Part shown: positions 1-7,679 of the stretch, one piece after another
Position numbering within the stretch: position 1 is the first letter of the stretch
Layout: every line of letters starts with the position of its first letter
Notes under the pieces: generated by a model
Database searches by the model: none
Told to the model about the DNA's origin: nothing
What the model saw: only the letters and a program-made list of their open reading frames with translations
Translations under genes and position numbers: made by a program
Assembly (NCBI GenBank): GCA_030526935.1
Contig: JAUNBY010000074.1
Span: forward strand, 1 to 10,619
Direction of reading: 5' to 3'
DNA from: Clostridia bacterium
GTDB lineage: Bacteria > Bacillota > Clostridia > Christensenellales > Aristaeellaceae
Length of the DNA: 10,619 nucleotides

Positions 1-116
1 CGCCTCGCGAAGCGCGAAGGCCGCATACGTATTAGCGCTACGTCAGGGTCTTCGGGCAAAGCGAGGAATTGCGTCTGAAACGCGACGGGAACAAATGTCT
101 GCTGAACCGCCGTCAC
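1..116 (-). CDS. Possible unrecognised gene, 5' part only, coupled to lonB
   Basis: Directly after lonB a GTG codon (116-114) shares four bases with the lonB TGA stop (GTGA). The frame then stays open for 38 codons to the window edge, while the other two minus-strand frames close within the same stretch. The translation begins MTAVQQTFVPVAFQTQFLAL and continues with an acidic, proline-containing stretch (about residues 21-28, PEDPDVAL). There is no clear ribosome binding site upstream, since the preceding bases are GC-rich lonB codons, so initiation would rely on coupling to lonB termination. An in-frame ATG at 26-24 also lacks a ribosome binding site. In Bacillus lonA follows lonB, but this N-terminus does not look like Lon, and I do not recognise the family. 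It could be a chance open frame. Confidence 0.35.
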   Translation of the reverse strand, partial: MTAVQQTFVPVAFQTQFLALPEDPDVALIRMRPSRFAR

Positions 117-1768
117 CGCGCGCTGGCGGCGGCGGGTTTATTATCGTATTCCTTGACGGTTGCGGCGGGAAGGGGGATAGTTGCGGCGGGTTTTGCGAGG
201 GCTATCGATATTGCCTGCGACAGCTCCGATACAGCCAGCACCTGTATCGGAAGCGATTCGTATGTGGACTTTATGTTTTCGCGAGGTATTACGACGGTTT
301 TCAATCCAGCCTTTATAGCCGCCTGAATTTTCTCGGAAACGCCTCCAACCGGCAGTACGCGTCCCTGAACCGACACCTCTCCGGTGAACGCCGCGTCGCC
401 CCTTACGCAAACGCCATGTATGGCCGAGTGTATGGCCACGGCCATCGCTACGCCCGCCGAAGGGCCGTCTACGGGCGCGCCTCCCGGAAAATTGAGATGA
501 ATATCGTATTTCCCGGCTTCTTCACCAAGCGCGGTTATCACGGTTTGAGACGCCGCGCGCGCGGTTGAGGAGCGGGTGAGCTTATGCCCGGATTGGCCAA
601 TTTCCTCCGTATCTATAATCCCGGTTACCTTGACGTTCCCATTGCCAGACCTCGCCGTGGCTTCAAGCTCCAAAACCACGCCCTGATTGGAGCCGAATAC
701 CGCGAGCGCGTGAACTATTCCGACCTGAGGCGGACGCAACCTGATGGGGTCGGGCCTTTGCGGATAACGGCCGCATTCTATTACCCATTCCACATCGGCC
801 TTGAGTATATGGTTGCGCTGCGCCTGCCTCGCCAATCCCGATGCCATTTGCACGATGTTTACCGCGTCGCGCCCGCTTCTCGAACTGCGGCCAATCAATC
901 TCGCGTCTTCGTCGTCAAGCTCGTATCCCGCGCGTTTGCCGGCCGTCAGCGCTATTTGATAAAGATCCGCCGTATCGAGGGGATCAAAGAAGACCTCCAT
1001 ACACCGGGACCTCAGCGCGGGAACTATCTCCTCGGGCGAGCGGGTCGTCGCTCCTATAAGTCTGAAGTCCGCCGGCAAGCCGTTTTTAAATATGTCGTGT
1101 ATATGCTTTGGCGTCTTATTGTCATAAGGGTCATAATAGGCGGACTCGAAGCGGACTTTTCTGTCTTCCAGCACCTTAAGCAGTTTGTTCATCTGAATCG
1201 GGTGCATCTCCCCTATCTCGTCCAAAAACAGCACTCCGCCGTGCGCCCTCGTCACCGCGCCCTCCTTGGGCTGCGGAACCCCGTTGATGCCGAGGTTTCC
1301 CGCCCCCTGATATATCGGATCGTGTACGCTTCCAATCAACGGATCGGCTATAGCCCGTTCGTCAAAGCGCACGCATGTGGCGTCTATCTCGATAAACGGC
1401 GCGTCGGGGCGAAAGGGGGTTCCGGCCGAGAGCTTGGCTTGTTCCAAAACCAGCCTCGCCACGCATGTCTTTCCCACCCCCGGAGGCCCATAGATAAGTA
1501 CATGCTGCGGATTGGGGCCGCACAGTATGGCCTTCATCGCCTTCACTGCGTTTTGCTGGCCTACGATTTCCTCAAGAGACGCCGGTCTTACGGTTTCCGA
1601 CAAGGGCTTTGTGAGGCTTATCATGCGCATGTTTCCGAGCCTGTGCATATCGCGGCTTTCGCCGTTTGTCCTGGGGCCTTCCGTTATTGACTGGTTTTTT
1701 AACTGCCTGAAAAAATATATGCCAACGATTATCGTCACCGCCAACTGTATGAGCATAAGCGCGACCAT
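113..1768 (-). CDS. lonB: ATP-dependent membrane protease LonB (AAA+ and S16 peptidase)
   Basis: LonB degrades proteins at the cytoplasmic membrane, using an AAA+ motor fused to a Ser-Lys peptidase. The 551-residue product starts with one membrane segment (about residues 4-20). The ATPase domain follows, with Walker A GPPGVGKT at 94-101, Walker B GGVLFLDEIGE at 177-187 and a sensor region near GATTRSPEE at 239-247. The C-terminal S16 protease domain carries catalytic Ser437 in DGPSAG and Lys480 in GGVSEK. There is no large N-terminal Lon domain, which separates it from LonA. Length and motif order match Bacillus LonB (about 552 aa). The tail after about residue 525 is rich in Ala and Pro. Two starts are possible: ATG at 1768, or TTG one codon upstream at 1771. 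GGAGG at 1784-1780 is 11 bases from the ATG and 8 from the TTG, so the TTG cannot be excluded. That site lies in a hairpin (1775-1810). In Bacillus lonB is linked to sporulation; here that is only a possibility. Confidence 0.95.
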   Translation of the reverse strand: MVALMLIQLAVTIIVGIYFFRQLKNQSITEGPRTNGESRDMHRLGNMRMISLTKPLSETVRPASLEEIVGQQNAVKAMKAILCGPNPQHVLIYGPPGVGKTCVARLVLEQAKLSAGTPFRPDAPFIEIDATCVRFDERAIADPLIGSVHDPIYQGAGNLGINGVPQPKEGAVTRAHGGVLFLDEIGEMHPIQMNKLLKVLEDRKVRFESAYYDPYDNKTPKHIHDIFKNGLPADFRLIGATTRSPEEIVPALRSRCMEVFFDPLDTADLYQIALTAGKRAGYELDDEDARLIGRSSRSGRDAVNIVQMASGLARQAQRNHILKADVEWVIECGRYPQRPDPIRLRPPQVGIVHALAVFGSNQGVVLELEATARSGNGNVKVTGIIDTEEIGQSGHKLTRSSTARAASQTVITALGEEAGKYDIHLNFPGGAPVDGPSAGVAMAVAIHSAIHGVCVRGDAAFTGEVSVQGRVLPVGGVSEKIQAAIKAGLKTVVIPRENIKSTYESLPIQVLAVSELSQAISIALAKPAATIPLPAATVKEYDNKPAAASAR

Positions 1769-1769
1769 C

Positions 1770-1810
1770 AAAAAGCATCCCTCCCAACGTCGATAGTATG
1801 AGAAGGATGC
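1770..1810 (-). promoter_or_regulatory. Hairpin with U-tract burying the lonB ribosome binding site
   Basis: In the RNA, the arm from 1810-1800 (GCAUCCUUCUC) pairs over all 11 positions, nine Watson-Crick and two G-U, with the arm from 1785-1775 (GGGAGGGAUGC). The loop is 14 bases. The 3' arm contains the GGGAGG ribosome binding site of lonB, and five U (1774-1770) follow it just before the start codon. The structure could therefore hide the ribosome binding site, act as a partial intrinsic terminator between clpX and lonB, or both. The pairing is visible in the sequence; the regulatory role is inferred. Confidence 0.55.
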
Positions 1811-1837
1811 TCTGATTCTATTCTGTATTGCTCCCCG

Positions 1838-3136
1838 TTACGACACCGACGGAGACGGAGGCATTACCTGTGCCTTCTGTTTCGCGGCGATGCGGCGATG
1901 CGATGCGGACTCTCCCGCTATCAATACAGGGTCGGCCTCTCCGCGCACGGCTTCGCGGGTTATTATGCATTTGTCTATTGAGTCCTGCGAGGGTATGTCA
2001 TACATCGTATTGAGCATGACGCTTTCGATTATCGCGCGAAGACCTCTGGCTCCGGACTTGCGCTTGAGCGCCATCGCCGCTATCTCTTTAAGCGCGTCAT
2101 CGGTAAACTCAAGTTCCACCTTATCCATCTCAAGCAGGCGCATATACTGCTTGACGAGAGCGTTCTTAGGCTCCGTAAGTATGCGCATAAGCGCCTCTTC
2201 GTCGAGTTGACTGAGCGTTATCATAACCGGAAGTCTTCCGACAAACTCGGGGATGAGGCCGAATTTAAGCAAATCCTCCGGGCGGACATGAGACATTATT
2301 TCCTCGTCGGCCACCTTCTCGCGGGACTTTACATCCGCGCCAAATCCCAGAACCTTCTTCCCTATGCGGCTGGCGACGATCTTATCTATGCCGTCGAAGG
2401 CTCCGCCGCATATGAACAGTATATTCGTGGTGTCGATCTGTAAAAACTCCTGATGGGGATGCTTGCGTCCGCCCTGTGGGGGAACGGAGGCAACAGTGCC
2501 TTCGAGCATCTTCAAAAGCGCCTGCTGAACGCCCTCGCCGCTCACGTCCCTCGTTATCGAGACATTTTCCGACTTGCGGGCGATCTTATCGATCTCGTCG
2601 ATGTATATGATTCCGCGCTGAGCCAGTTCAATGTCGTAATCGGCGTTTTGTATGAGGCGAAGGAGTATATTCTCGACGTCCTCGCCGACATATCCGGCTT
2701 CAGTCAAACTCGTCGCGTCGGCTATGGCGAAAGGCACGTTGAGTATCTTGGCCAGCGTCTGCGCCAGATACGTCTTTCCGCATCCGGTGGGGCCGAGCAT
2801 TACCACGTTGGATTTTTGCAGTTCCACGTCGCTCTTGCGCGATGGGTACGCTATGCGCTTATAGTGATTGTATACCGCGACGGACAGCGTCTTTTTCGCC
2901 GTCTCCTGACCTATTACATACTGGTCGAGTATCTCTTTTATTTCGCGCGGACGCATGAGTTTTTTGCCGCTTTGGACATTGGTCGCGTCCATATTGTCCG
3001 ACACTATCTCGTCGCACAGCAATACGCACTCATCGCAGATGTACACTCCAGGCCCCGCGACCAGCCTGCGAACCTGATCCTGCGTTTTTCCGCAGAAAGA
3101 GCACCTTACCTGCTTTATATCATCTTTGCTTGCCAT
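1838..3136 (-). CDS. clpX: ATP-dependent Clp protease ATP-binding subunit ClpX
   Basis: ClpX forms a hexameric unfoldase that recognises tagged or adaptor-delivered proteins, threads them through its pore and feeds ClpP. The 432-residue protein has the N-terminal C4 zinc domain (Cys12, Cys15, Cys34, Cys37). Walker A GPTGCGKT is at 115-122 and Walker B IIYIDE at 176-181. The pore loop GYVG is at 148-151, the RKH substrate loop at 224-226, the ClpP-docking loop (LGF, equivalent to IGF) at 263-265, the arginine finger region GRL at 300-302 and sensor 2 GAR at 362-364. Every element of a working ClpX is present. The last 25 or so residues form a variable tail rich in Ser, Ala and Pro. ATG at 3136 has GGAG five bases upstream. 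The gene begins 16 bases after the clpP stop, so the two protease subunits are very probably made from one message. Confidence 0.98.
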   Translation of the reverse strand: MASKDDIKQVRCSFCGKTQDQVRRLVAGPGVYICDECVLLCDEIVSDNMDATNVQSGKKLMRPREIKEILDQYVIGQETAKKTLSVAVYNHYKRIAYPSRKSDVELQKSNVVMLGPTGCGKTYLAQTLAKILNVPFAIADATSLTEAGYVGEDVENILLRLIQNADYDIELAQRGIIYIDEIDKIARKSENVSITRDVSGEGVQQALLKMLEGTVASVPPQGGRKHPHQEFLQIDTTNILFICGGAFDGIDKIVASRIGKKVLGFGADVKSREKVADEEIMSHVRPEDLLKFGLIPEFVGRLPVMITLSQLDEEALMRILTEPKNALVKQYMRLLEMDKVELEFTDDALKEIAAMALKRKSGARGLRAIIESVMLNTMYDIPSQDSIDKCIITREAVRGEADPVLIAGESASHRRIAAKQKAQVMPPSPSVS

Positions 3137-3152
3137 TTTTGCTCCTTTTAGC

Positions 3153-3737
3153 CTATCGCCTGGGCGGTATTATTTCGTCGATAATGCCGTATTTCATCGC
3201 TTCCTCGGCGGTCAGAAAGTGATCGCGCTCCACGTCCTTCTCTATCTGCTCGATGGACATGCCGGTGTTTTTAGCCAGTTCTATGTTCATCTTCTTTTTA
3301 ATCTTTAAAATCTGCTCGGCCTGTATCAGTATATCCGTCGCCTGACCTTTGGCGCCTCCGGAGGGCTGGTGTATCATTATCTCGGCGTTCGGAAGCGCCT
3401 TGCGCTTGCCCTTGGCGCCGGCGGCGAGCAAAAACGCGCCCATCGAAGCGGCCATTCCTATACATACGGTGGAGACCTCGCACTTGAGGTACTTCATAGT
3501 ATCGTATATCGCCATTCCGGAGGTTATGACGCCTCCCGGGCTGTTGATATAAAGCATTATATCGGCGTCCGGGTCTTCCATTTCGAGAAAAAGCATCTGC
3601 GCCACTATGAGATTGGCGCTGTCGTCGTCCACCTCGCCGCCAAGAAATATTATTCTATCTTTAAGAAGACGCGAGAATATATCGTAGGAGCGTTCTCCCC
3701 TGTTGGTCTGCTCGACTACATATGGTATAAGATTCAT
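3153..3737 (-). CDS. clpP: ATP-dependent Clp protease proteolytic subunit ClpP
   Basis: ClpP is the serine peptidase of the Clp system. It forms a double-heptamer chamber that cuts proteins delivered by ClpX or another Clp ATPase. The 194-residue product matches the family length. The catalytic triad is complete: Ser98 in GMAASMG, His123 in MIHQP and Asp172 in ERDHF. The oxyanion-side SPGG (66-69) and the N-terminal axial-loop segment (MNLIPYVVEQTNRGERSYDI) are also typical; the latter nearly matches Bacillus ClpP. The C-terminus ends shortly after IIDEIIPPRR, a few residues shorter than Bacillus ClpP. ATG at 3737 is preceded by AAGGAGG (3758-3752) at a rather long spacing of about 13-14 bases. 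The 90-base gap to tig holds no convincing terminator or promoter. I see no CtsR or CIRCE operator, although clpP is a CtsR target in many Bacillota. Confidence 0.98.
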   Translation of the reverse strand: MNLIPYVVEQTNRGERSYDIFSRLLKDRIIFLGGEVDDDSANLIVAQMLFLEMEDPDADIMLYINSPGGVITSGMAIYDTMKYLKCEVSTVCIGMAASMGAFLLAAGAKGKRKALPNAEIMIHQPSGGAKGQATDILIQAEQILKIKKKMNIELAKNTGMSIEQIEKDVERDHFLTAEEAMKYGIIDEIIPPRR

Positions 3738-3827
3738 AATAAGCTCAAAAACCTCCTTTACAGCAAGTATGCCTTCTAACGCGACCGGTTAATCACCCGG
3801 GCGTCATTCTTTCAGAGCTTAACTGCA

Positions 3828-5183
3828 TTATTCTTTGGATTCGTCGGCCGTCTCAATCTCTATGGTTTCGACTTCTTCGCCGTCTTCATCCTCGTCCGAT
3901 TCCGGGACGGCCTCGTTCTTCAGCATTTCTACCGTCTTTCTCATAGCCAGGTTATTCTTGAAGTAATCGTCGAATCTGTCGGAGTATATCTGCTCAAATT
4001 CTTCGAGGGTCTTACCCATGCCTTCCGCTTCCCTGACCTTTTCCGCCTCTATTTCTTCCGGCGTGGCCTCTATGCCCTCAGCCTTTCTGATAGCCTCGAG
4101 TACCAGTTCCATCTTCGTCTCGTCCTGCGCGCGCTGTTGATAGGCGCTTCTCAAGCGCTCGGGGGTCGCTCCGGTCATCATCATATACTGCTGCATATTG
4201 ATGCCCTGTCTGCTCATTTGCATTCCCAGTTCGCGCAACATGCTTTCGACTTTGTCATCGAGCATGGCCTGCGGTATATCAACGGAGCAATTATCCACAA
4301 CCTTGGAAAGCACTTCGTTTTCAAACGCGGCGTCTGATCTGTCCGAAGCGTTCTTTTCGAGCTTTTCGCGAATCTGAGCCTTATACTCCTCAAGCGTATC
4401 GCATTCCGATACGTCCTTGGCAAACTCGTCGTCTATGTCGGGAAGTTCCTTTTCCCGAATGGAGTTTATCTTAACTTTGAAAACCGCCGGCTTTCCCGCA
4501 AGTTCTTTCGCGTGGTATTCGTCGGGGAAGGTCACGTTTACATCGACCTCGTCGCCCGCGTTTTTGCCGATGAGCTGATCCTCAAAGCCCGGTATGAACA
4601 TGCCGGAGCCTACAGTAAGCTTCTGACCCTTCGCGGTTCCGCCCTTAAACTGCTCGCCCTCGCAATAGCCTTCATAATCGATTTCAACTTCGTCGTCAAG
4701 CTTTACTGGCCTGTCTTCAATGTCGGTAAACCTGGCGACGCTTTCGCGGGCTCGCTCTATTTCAGCCATCACGTCGTCGTCGGTAACGTCGATTTCCTGC
4801 TTTGTCGCCTCGACGCCCTTATACTTTCCAAGTTCCACGTCGGGATAGACGTATACCTGAGCCGTGAACTCAACGGGTTCATCGGCTTCCAGTTTAACCA
4901 CATCCACCCGCGGTTGGTCGACCGCCACAATATCATTATCCTTAATCGCCTGCGGATAGACCTCTCTGAACATGCTCTCAAACGCTTCGGAGAGGAAAAC
5001 GTCCTTTCCGTAGTGCATTTCTATGACCTTTTTCGGTGCGTGTCCTTTGCGAAATCCGGGTATAGCGATGCGTCCCTTGAGCAAATTATACGCCTTCATG
5101 ACGTACTTTTGCATCAAATCGTCTTCTACCTCAAAAGATATCTTCACCTCGTTCGACGAGATCTTTTCCACAGTTGTCTTCAT
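3828..5183 (-). CDS. tig: Trigger factor, ribosome-associated chaperone and prolyl isomerase
   Basis: Trigger factor sits at the ribosome exit tunnel, shields nascent chains and has peptidyl-prolyl isomerase activity. The frame is open further upstream, to 5267. I chose ATG at 5183 because the protein from there (MKTTVEKI..., 451 aa) matches the family N-terminus, and AGGAGG (5200-5195) lies 11 bases before it. The extra 28 codons look non-coding and overlap the promoter. The ribosome-docking signature GFRKGHAPKK is at residues 43-52, at the tip of the N-terminal domain (about 1-115). An FKBP-type domain spans about 160-245 (SGMFIPGFEDQLIGKNAGDE, 193-212), and the helical C-terminal chaperone arms span about 250-425. 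The protein ends in a strongly acidic tail (about 428-451), which is common but variable. It is the first gene of the tig-clpP-clpX-lonB cluster. Confidence 0.97.
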   Translation of the reverse strand: MKTTVEKISSNEVKISFEVEDDLMQKYVMKAYNLLKGRIAIPGFRKGHAPKKVIEMHYGKDVFLSEAFESMFREVYPQAIKDNDIVAVDQPRVDVVKLEADEPVEFTAQVYVYPDVELGKYKGVEATKQEIDVTDDDVMAEIERARESVARFTDIEDRPVKLDDEVEIDYEGYCEGEQFKGGTAKGQKLTVGSGMFIPGFEDQLIGKNAGDEVDVNVTFPDEYHAKELAGKPAVFKVKINSIREKELPDIDDEFAKDVSECDTLEEYKAQIREKLEKNASDRSDAAFENEVLSKVVDNCSVDIPQAMLDDKVESMLRELGMQMSRQGINMQQYMMMTGATPERLRSAYQQRAQDETKMELVLEAIRKAEGIEATPEEIEAEKVREAEGMGKTLEEFEQIYSDRFDDYFKNNLAMRKTVEMLKNEAVPESDEDEDGEEVETIEIETADESKE

Positions 5184-5235
5184 AATTAAACCTGCCTCCT
5201 GATAAAACTGTATTCCCTGACAGCGTAACCAAGTT

Positions 5236-5264
5236 ATGATAGCACACCTGGCTCGGATTTGCAA
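5236..5264 (-). promoter_or_regulatory. Probable housekeeping promoter for tig-clpP-clpX-lonB
   Basis: Reading the minus strand, TTGCAA (5264-5259, -35) and TATCAT (5241-5236, -10) are separated by exactly 17 bases. A TG one base before the -10 makes it an extended -10 element. The predicted start near 5229 gives a leader of about 45 bases before the tig ATG. It is the best sigma-A-like match in the 142-base gap between the VanW gene and tig. I see no CIRCE or CtsR-type repeat around it. The call rests on consensus match only. Confidence 0.6.
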
Positions 5265-5325
5265 CATAAGAGTCGGTAAACAAATGTGAGCATTTAATGG
5301 CGGCGTGTTATATTTATGTATATGC

Positions 5326-7047
5326 CTATCTTCCGATCTCGACTACGCCGCCGCTGGACGCGTAGACGCTTTTGAACAGCTCCTCGCGCTTTATCTCGTT
5401 GCCGCTGGCGTCGTAGTAGAACTTATAGGTTATGACCCTGTACCCCGTGCGGCGTTCCTCCGCCCATCGCCTTTGTCCCGTGGGTATCTCGTTTGTATAT
5501 GTATACGTAGGATCTCCCGGGGGCGTGGAATCGACCGTGCGTGATTTGAGCTTTATCGTGACTCCGTCGTCCAAAAGCTTTCCGTATACGCTGACTACTA
5601 CCTGCTTTGAGCCTGTCAGGCGCGCGGAAATGTATATGGGATAATCGGAGGTGTTTTTAAAGCGGAAGTCCTGATTGGGCCAGTTGACTGTAGCGTCAAG
5701 TCCCCTGGCGATATATGTCGATGGTATGGAATGCGGGTAGCGCATGACTATCTCCATATCCGCCTTCGCGACAGAGTTGAAAAGCGTCGTCGAAACCTGG
5801 CATATTCCGCCGCCCACCTGAGAGGTATGAGTACCGCTCGACAGGGCGGGCGCGCCCTTATAGCCCTTGGCGCGCGTGCGCTTTCCAAGCGTCTCGTTAA
5901 ATGAGAAGGTCTCGCCCGGATCTACTCTAAGGCCGTTTATGGTTTTGCAGGCAATGTTCAGGTTGTTCAGGCGGTTCGAGGACGAGGATGACGCGCTTGT
6001 CGTCGTCGTGGCGATCAGGCCGAATCTGCCTCTTAGCGAGTTTATGGTGTTAGTGGGTTCCACGACATGCCTGTTTAGCGTCACTTCATCCTGTCCCGAT
6101 TCATATGCCTGCGAAACCGCGTCGAACAGGTCGTGAGGATCGACGATCATTCCGGATTTGCTGGCGGAAAACGTAAATCCGTCTATTTCGTCAAAGCCCG
6201 CGATCGTAGCGTCAACGGCGGGTTCGGATACCTCCAGCGCGATCGCCTCCATAGTCTGCGTAAGCGCATCCTCGTCAAAGCCCGATGTCGTTTCGAAATT
6301 ATGCTTCCACGCGCCCGCGGTCTTCTCAATCGTGAGCGTGCGGCGAGAGAACGTCCCGTAGCGACCTACATCCCACGCCTGACGAATAATCGTTTCATAA
6401 TCCGACGAATAGCTCATCGTATCGGGCGTCAGAACCCATGTATGCTCATCCACGTGCAGCGTTATGTTGCACTCGGCGCGATTGCGTTCGTCTATTTCAG
6501 CCCAGCGTTCCAAAGCCTGTTCAAGCGTCATATTAGATACGTCCACGCCGTCTATCGATATGCCGGGATAAAAGCGCTCGTCCATGATCGCTTCGGCCTT
6601 CGCGTCGAAATTGGCGCTCCTGACAAACGCCCCGGCCGAGAACACTATCACGGCGAAAAGGGCTATAGCCATAACAGCCGTGAACGTTCCCGACAGCCAT
6701 CCGCCTTTGCGGGCGTTCCTGGGCGCGGCTTTTCTGTAATTTACTGATTTCCTTTTGCGCGCAGACGCCGTTTTGCGAGGTATTTCACCCTCGCGAGCCT
6801 TTTTTCCCGACTTGTCTTCATTCGCGTCCATCTCGGCGTTCGCTTTCAGCGCCGCCCTTCTTTTTCTTTCCCTACGGCTTACGACGACGTCCTGCGAGTC
6901 GTCCGGTTCATCGCCTTTCGCGTCGTTATTACGCGCTTCGCCGCCGCCTTCGTAATCCTTTTCGATATATCCCGCGTTATCCGCGTCGCGGTTCTCGTCG
7001 TACTGATCCCGGCGTCTATCGTCGTCTTTGTCGTAGTTTTTAGACAC
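5326..7047 (-). CDS. Membrane-anchored VanW-family protein with C-terminal G5-like domain
   Basis: This 573-residue protein probably acts at the outer face of the membrane, in contact with the cell wall. Its biochemical function is unknown; VanW is named from vancomycin-resistance clusters, but most relatives have no resistance role. Residues 1-115 are hydrophilic and probably disordered, acidic first (many Asp, Glu and Asn) and then Lys/Arg-rich from about 57. One membrane segment follows (about 119-142), so the rest should lie outside. A peptidoglycan-binding-like region covers about 150-330. The VanW domain covers about 337-480, with the hallmark DPGETFSFN (376-384) and GGGICQVSTTLFN (412-424). 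A G5-like domain, of a type thought to bind wall sugars, covers about 497-570. A Thr/Ser run (347-357) starts the VanW domain. The start is GTG at 7047, four bases after the rex stop, with GGGAG (7061-7057) inside the end of rex, which suggests translational coupling. There is no vancomycin-resistance ligase or kinase nearby. Confidence 0.9.
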   Translation of the reverse strand: MSKNYDKDDDRRRDQYDENRDADNAGYIEKDYEGGGEARNNDAKGDEPDDSQDVVVSRRERKRRAALKANAEMDANEDKSGKKAREGEIPRKTASARKRKSVNYRKAAPRNARKGGWLSGTFTAVMAIALFAVIVFSAGAFVRSANFDAKAEAIMDERFYPGISIDGVDVSNMTLEQALERWAEIDERNRAECNITLHVDEHTWVLTPDTMSYSSDYETIIRQAWDVGRYGTFSRRTLTIEKTAGAWKHNFETTSGFDEDALTQTMEAIALEVSEPAVDATIAGFDEIDGFTFSASKSGMIVDPHDLFDAVSQAYESGQDEVTLNRHVVEPTNTINSLRGRFGLIATTTTSASSSSSNRLNNLNIACKTINGLRVDPGETFSFNETLGKRTRAKGYKGAPALSSGTHTSQVGGGICQVSTTLFNSVAKADMEIVMRYPHSIPSTYIARGLDATVNWPNQDFRFKNTSDYPIYISARLTGSKQVVVSVYGKLLDDGVTIKLKSRTVDSTPPGDPTYTYTNEIPTGQRRWAEERRTGYRVITYKFYYDASGNEIKREELFKSVYASSGGVVEIGR

Positions 7048-7051
7048 TTCG

Positions 7052-7675
7052 TCACTCTCCCTTCGTGAAATCGTTTTTCATATAATAGGAAAGAACCAAT
7101 AGCGCGTCGGACAGATGGACGCTTCTCAATATAACATGCTGAGGTACTACGAGGTTCACCGGCGCGAAATTCCATATGGCCTTTATGCCATTGGCGCAAA
7201 GCGTATCGCACACCGCCTGTGCCGCATGTTCCGGAACCGCGATAACCCCGATGTCGGTATTGTTTTCCCTTACATATTGCGCAAGTTCGCTCACGGGTCG
7301 GACGTTGTCCTTGGGCTTCTCGTCGAAAAGCGCCTCGACGCTGAATCCCATTTTCCTGAATCCGTTGTAACCCGCTACCGCCTGTCCGATATTTCCCGCT
7401 CCGACTATTACCATTGAGTATTTCCTGGTAAGACCCAGCACCTCGCCGATATGCCTTCGAAGCTCCATTACGTTATAACCATATCCCTGCTGGCCGAAAC
7501 CTCCGAAGCAGTTCATATCCTGGCGTATCTGAGAAGCGGTCAGTCCCATGAGATTCCCAAGTTCCTGAGAGGATATTCTCACCAGCCCAGACTTTTCGAG
7601 ATTACTCAAAAACCTGTAATAATTCGGAAGTCTGCTGACTACAGCGCGGGAAACCTCTTTTTTGTTTATTGACAT
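7052..7675 (-). CDS. rex: Redox-sensing transcriptional repressor Rex
   Basis: Rex binds DNA when NAD+ dominates and releases it when NADH rises, controlling fermentation and respiration genes in Gram-positive bacteria. The 207-residue product has an N-terminal winged helix (about 1-80). This includes the recognition region GLTASQIRQDMNCFGGFG (44-61) and the wing QQGYGYNV (62-69). A Rossmann domain follows, with GAGNIG at 92-97 and Asp118 at the end of the second strand, and APV at 171-173. A C-terminal helix should serve domain swapping in the dimer. I chose ATG at 7675: it gives the usual length and start (MSINKKEVSR), lies four bases after the purB stop, and has AGGA (7688-7685) nine bases upstream. 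An earlier in-frame ATG (7699) would overlap purB and add eight unlikely residues. Rex sits between purB and the VanW gene in one tight unit, so it probably shares the purA promoter. Confidence 0.96.
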   Translation of the reverse strand: MSINKKEVSRAVVSRLPNYYRFLSNLEKSGLVRISSQELGNLMGLTASQIRQDMNCFGGFGQQGYGYNVMELRRHIGEVLGLTRKYSMVIVGAGNIGQAVAGYNGFRKMGFSVEALFDEKPKDNVRPVSELAQYVRENNTDIGVIAVPEHAAQAVCDTLCANGIKAIWNFAPVNLVVPQHVILRSVHLSDALLVLSYYMKNDFTKGE

Positions 7676-7679
7676 TTCA

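Noticed and set aside
584..1690. Long plus-strand open frame opposite lonB (368 codons)
   Set aside because: It lies wholly antisense to a well-supported lonB, has no recognisable domain, and such frames are expected opposite GC-biased coding sequence. The same holds for the other antisense frames across the window.
3784..3801. Paired palindromes ACCGGT and CCCGGG between tig and clpP
   Set aside because: They can form only a four-base-pair stem plus a mismatch, with no T-tract, and their symmetry does not extend; best seen as chance.
5281..5298. Short dyad AAATG-CTCA-CATTT after the VanW gene, a possible terminator
   Set aside because: The stem is five A/T-rich pairs with only a short interrupted T stretch, too weak to call. 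Termination before the tig promoter is likely but not shown.
5326..7047. Vancomycin-resistance locus suggested by the VanW domain
   Set aside because: No D-Ala-D-Lac ligase, VanH, VanX or VanRS-like gene is nearby. VanW-domain proteins are widespread in Clostridia with no resistance link.
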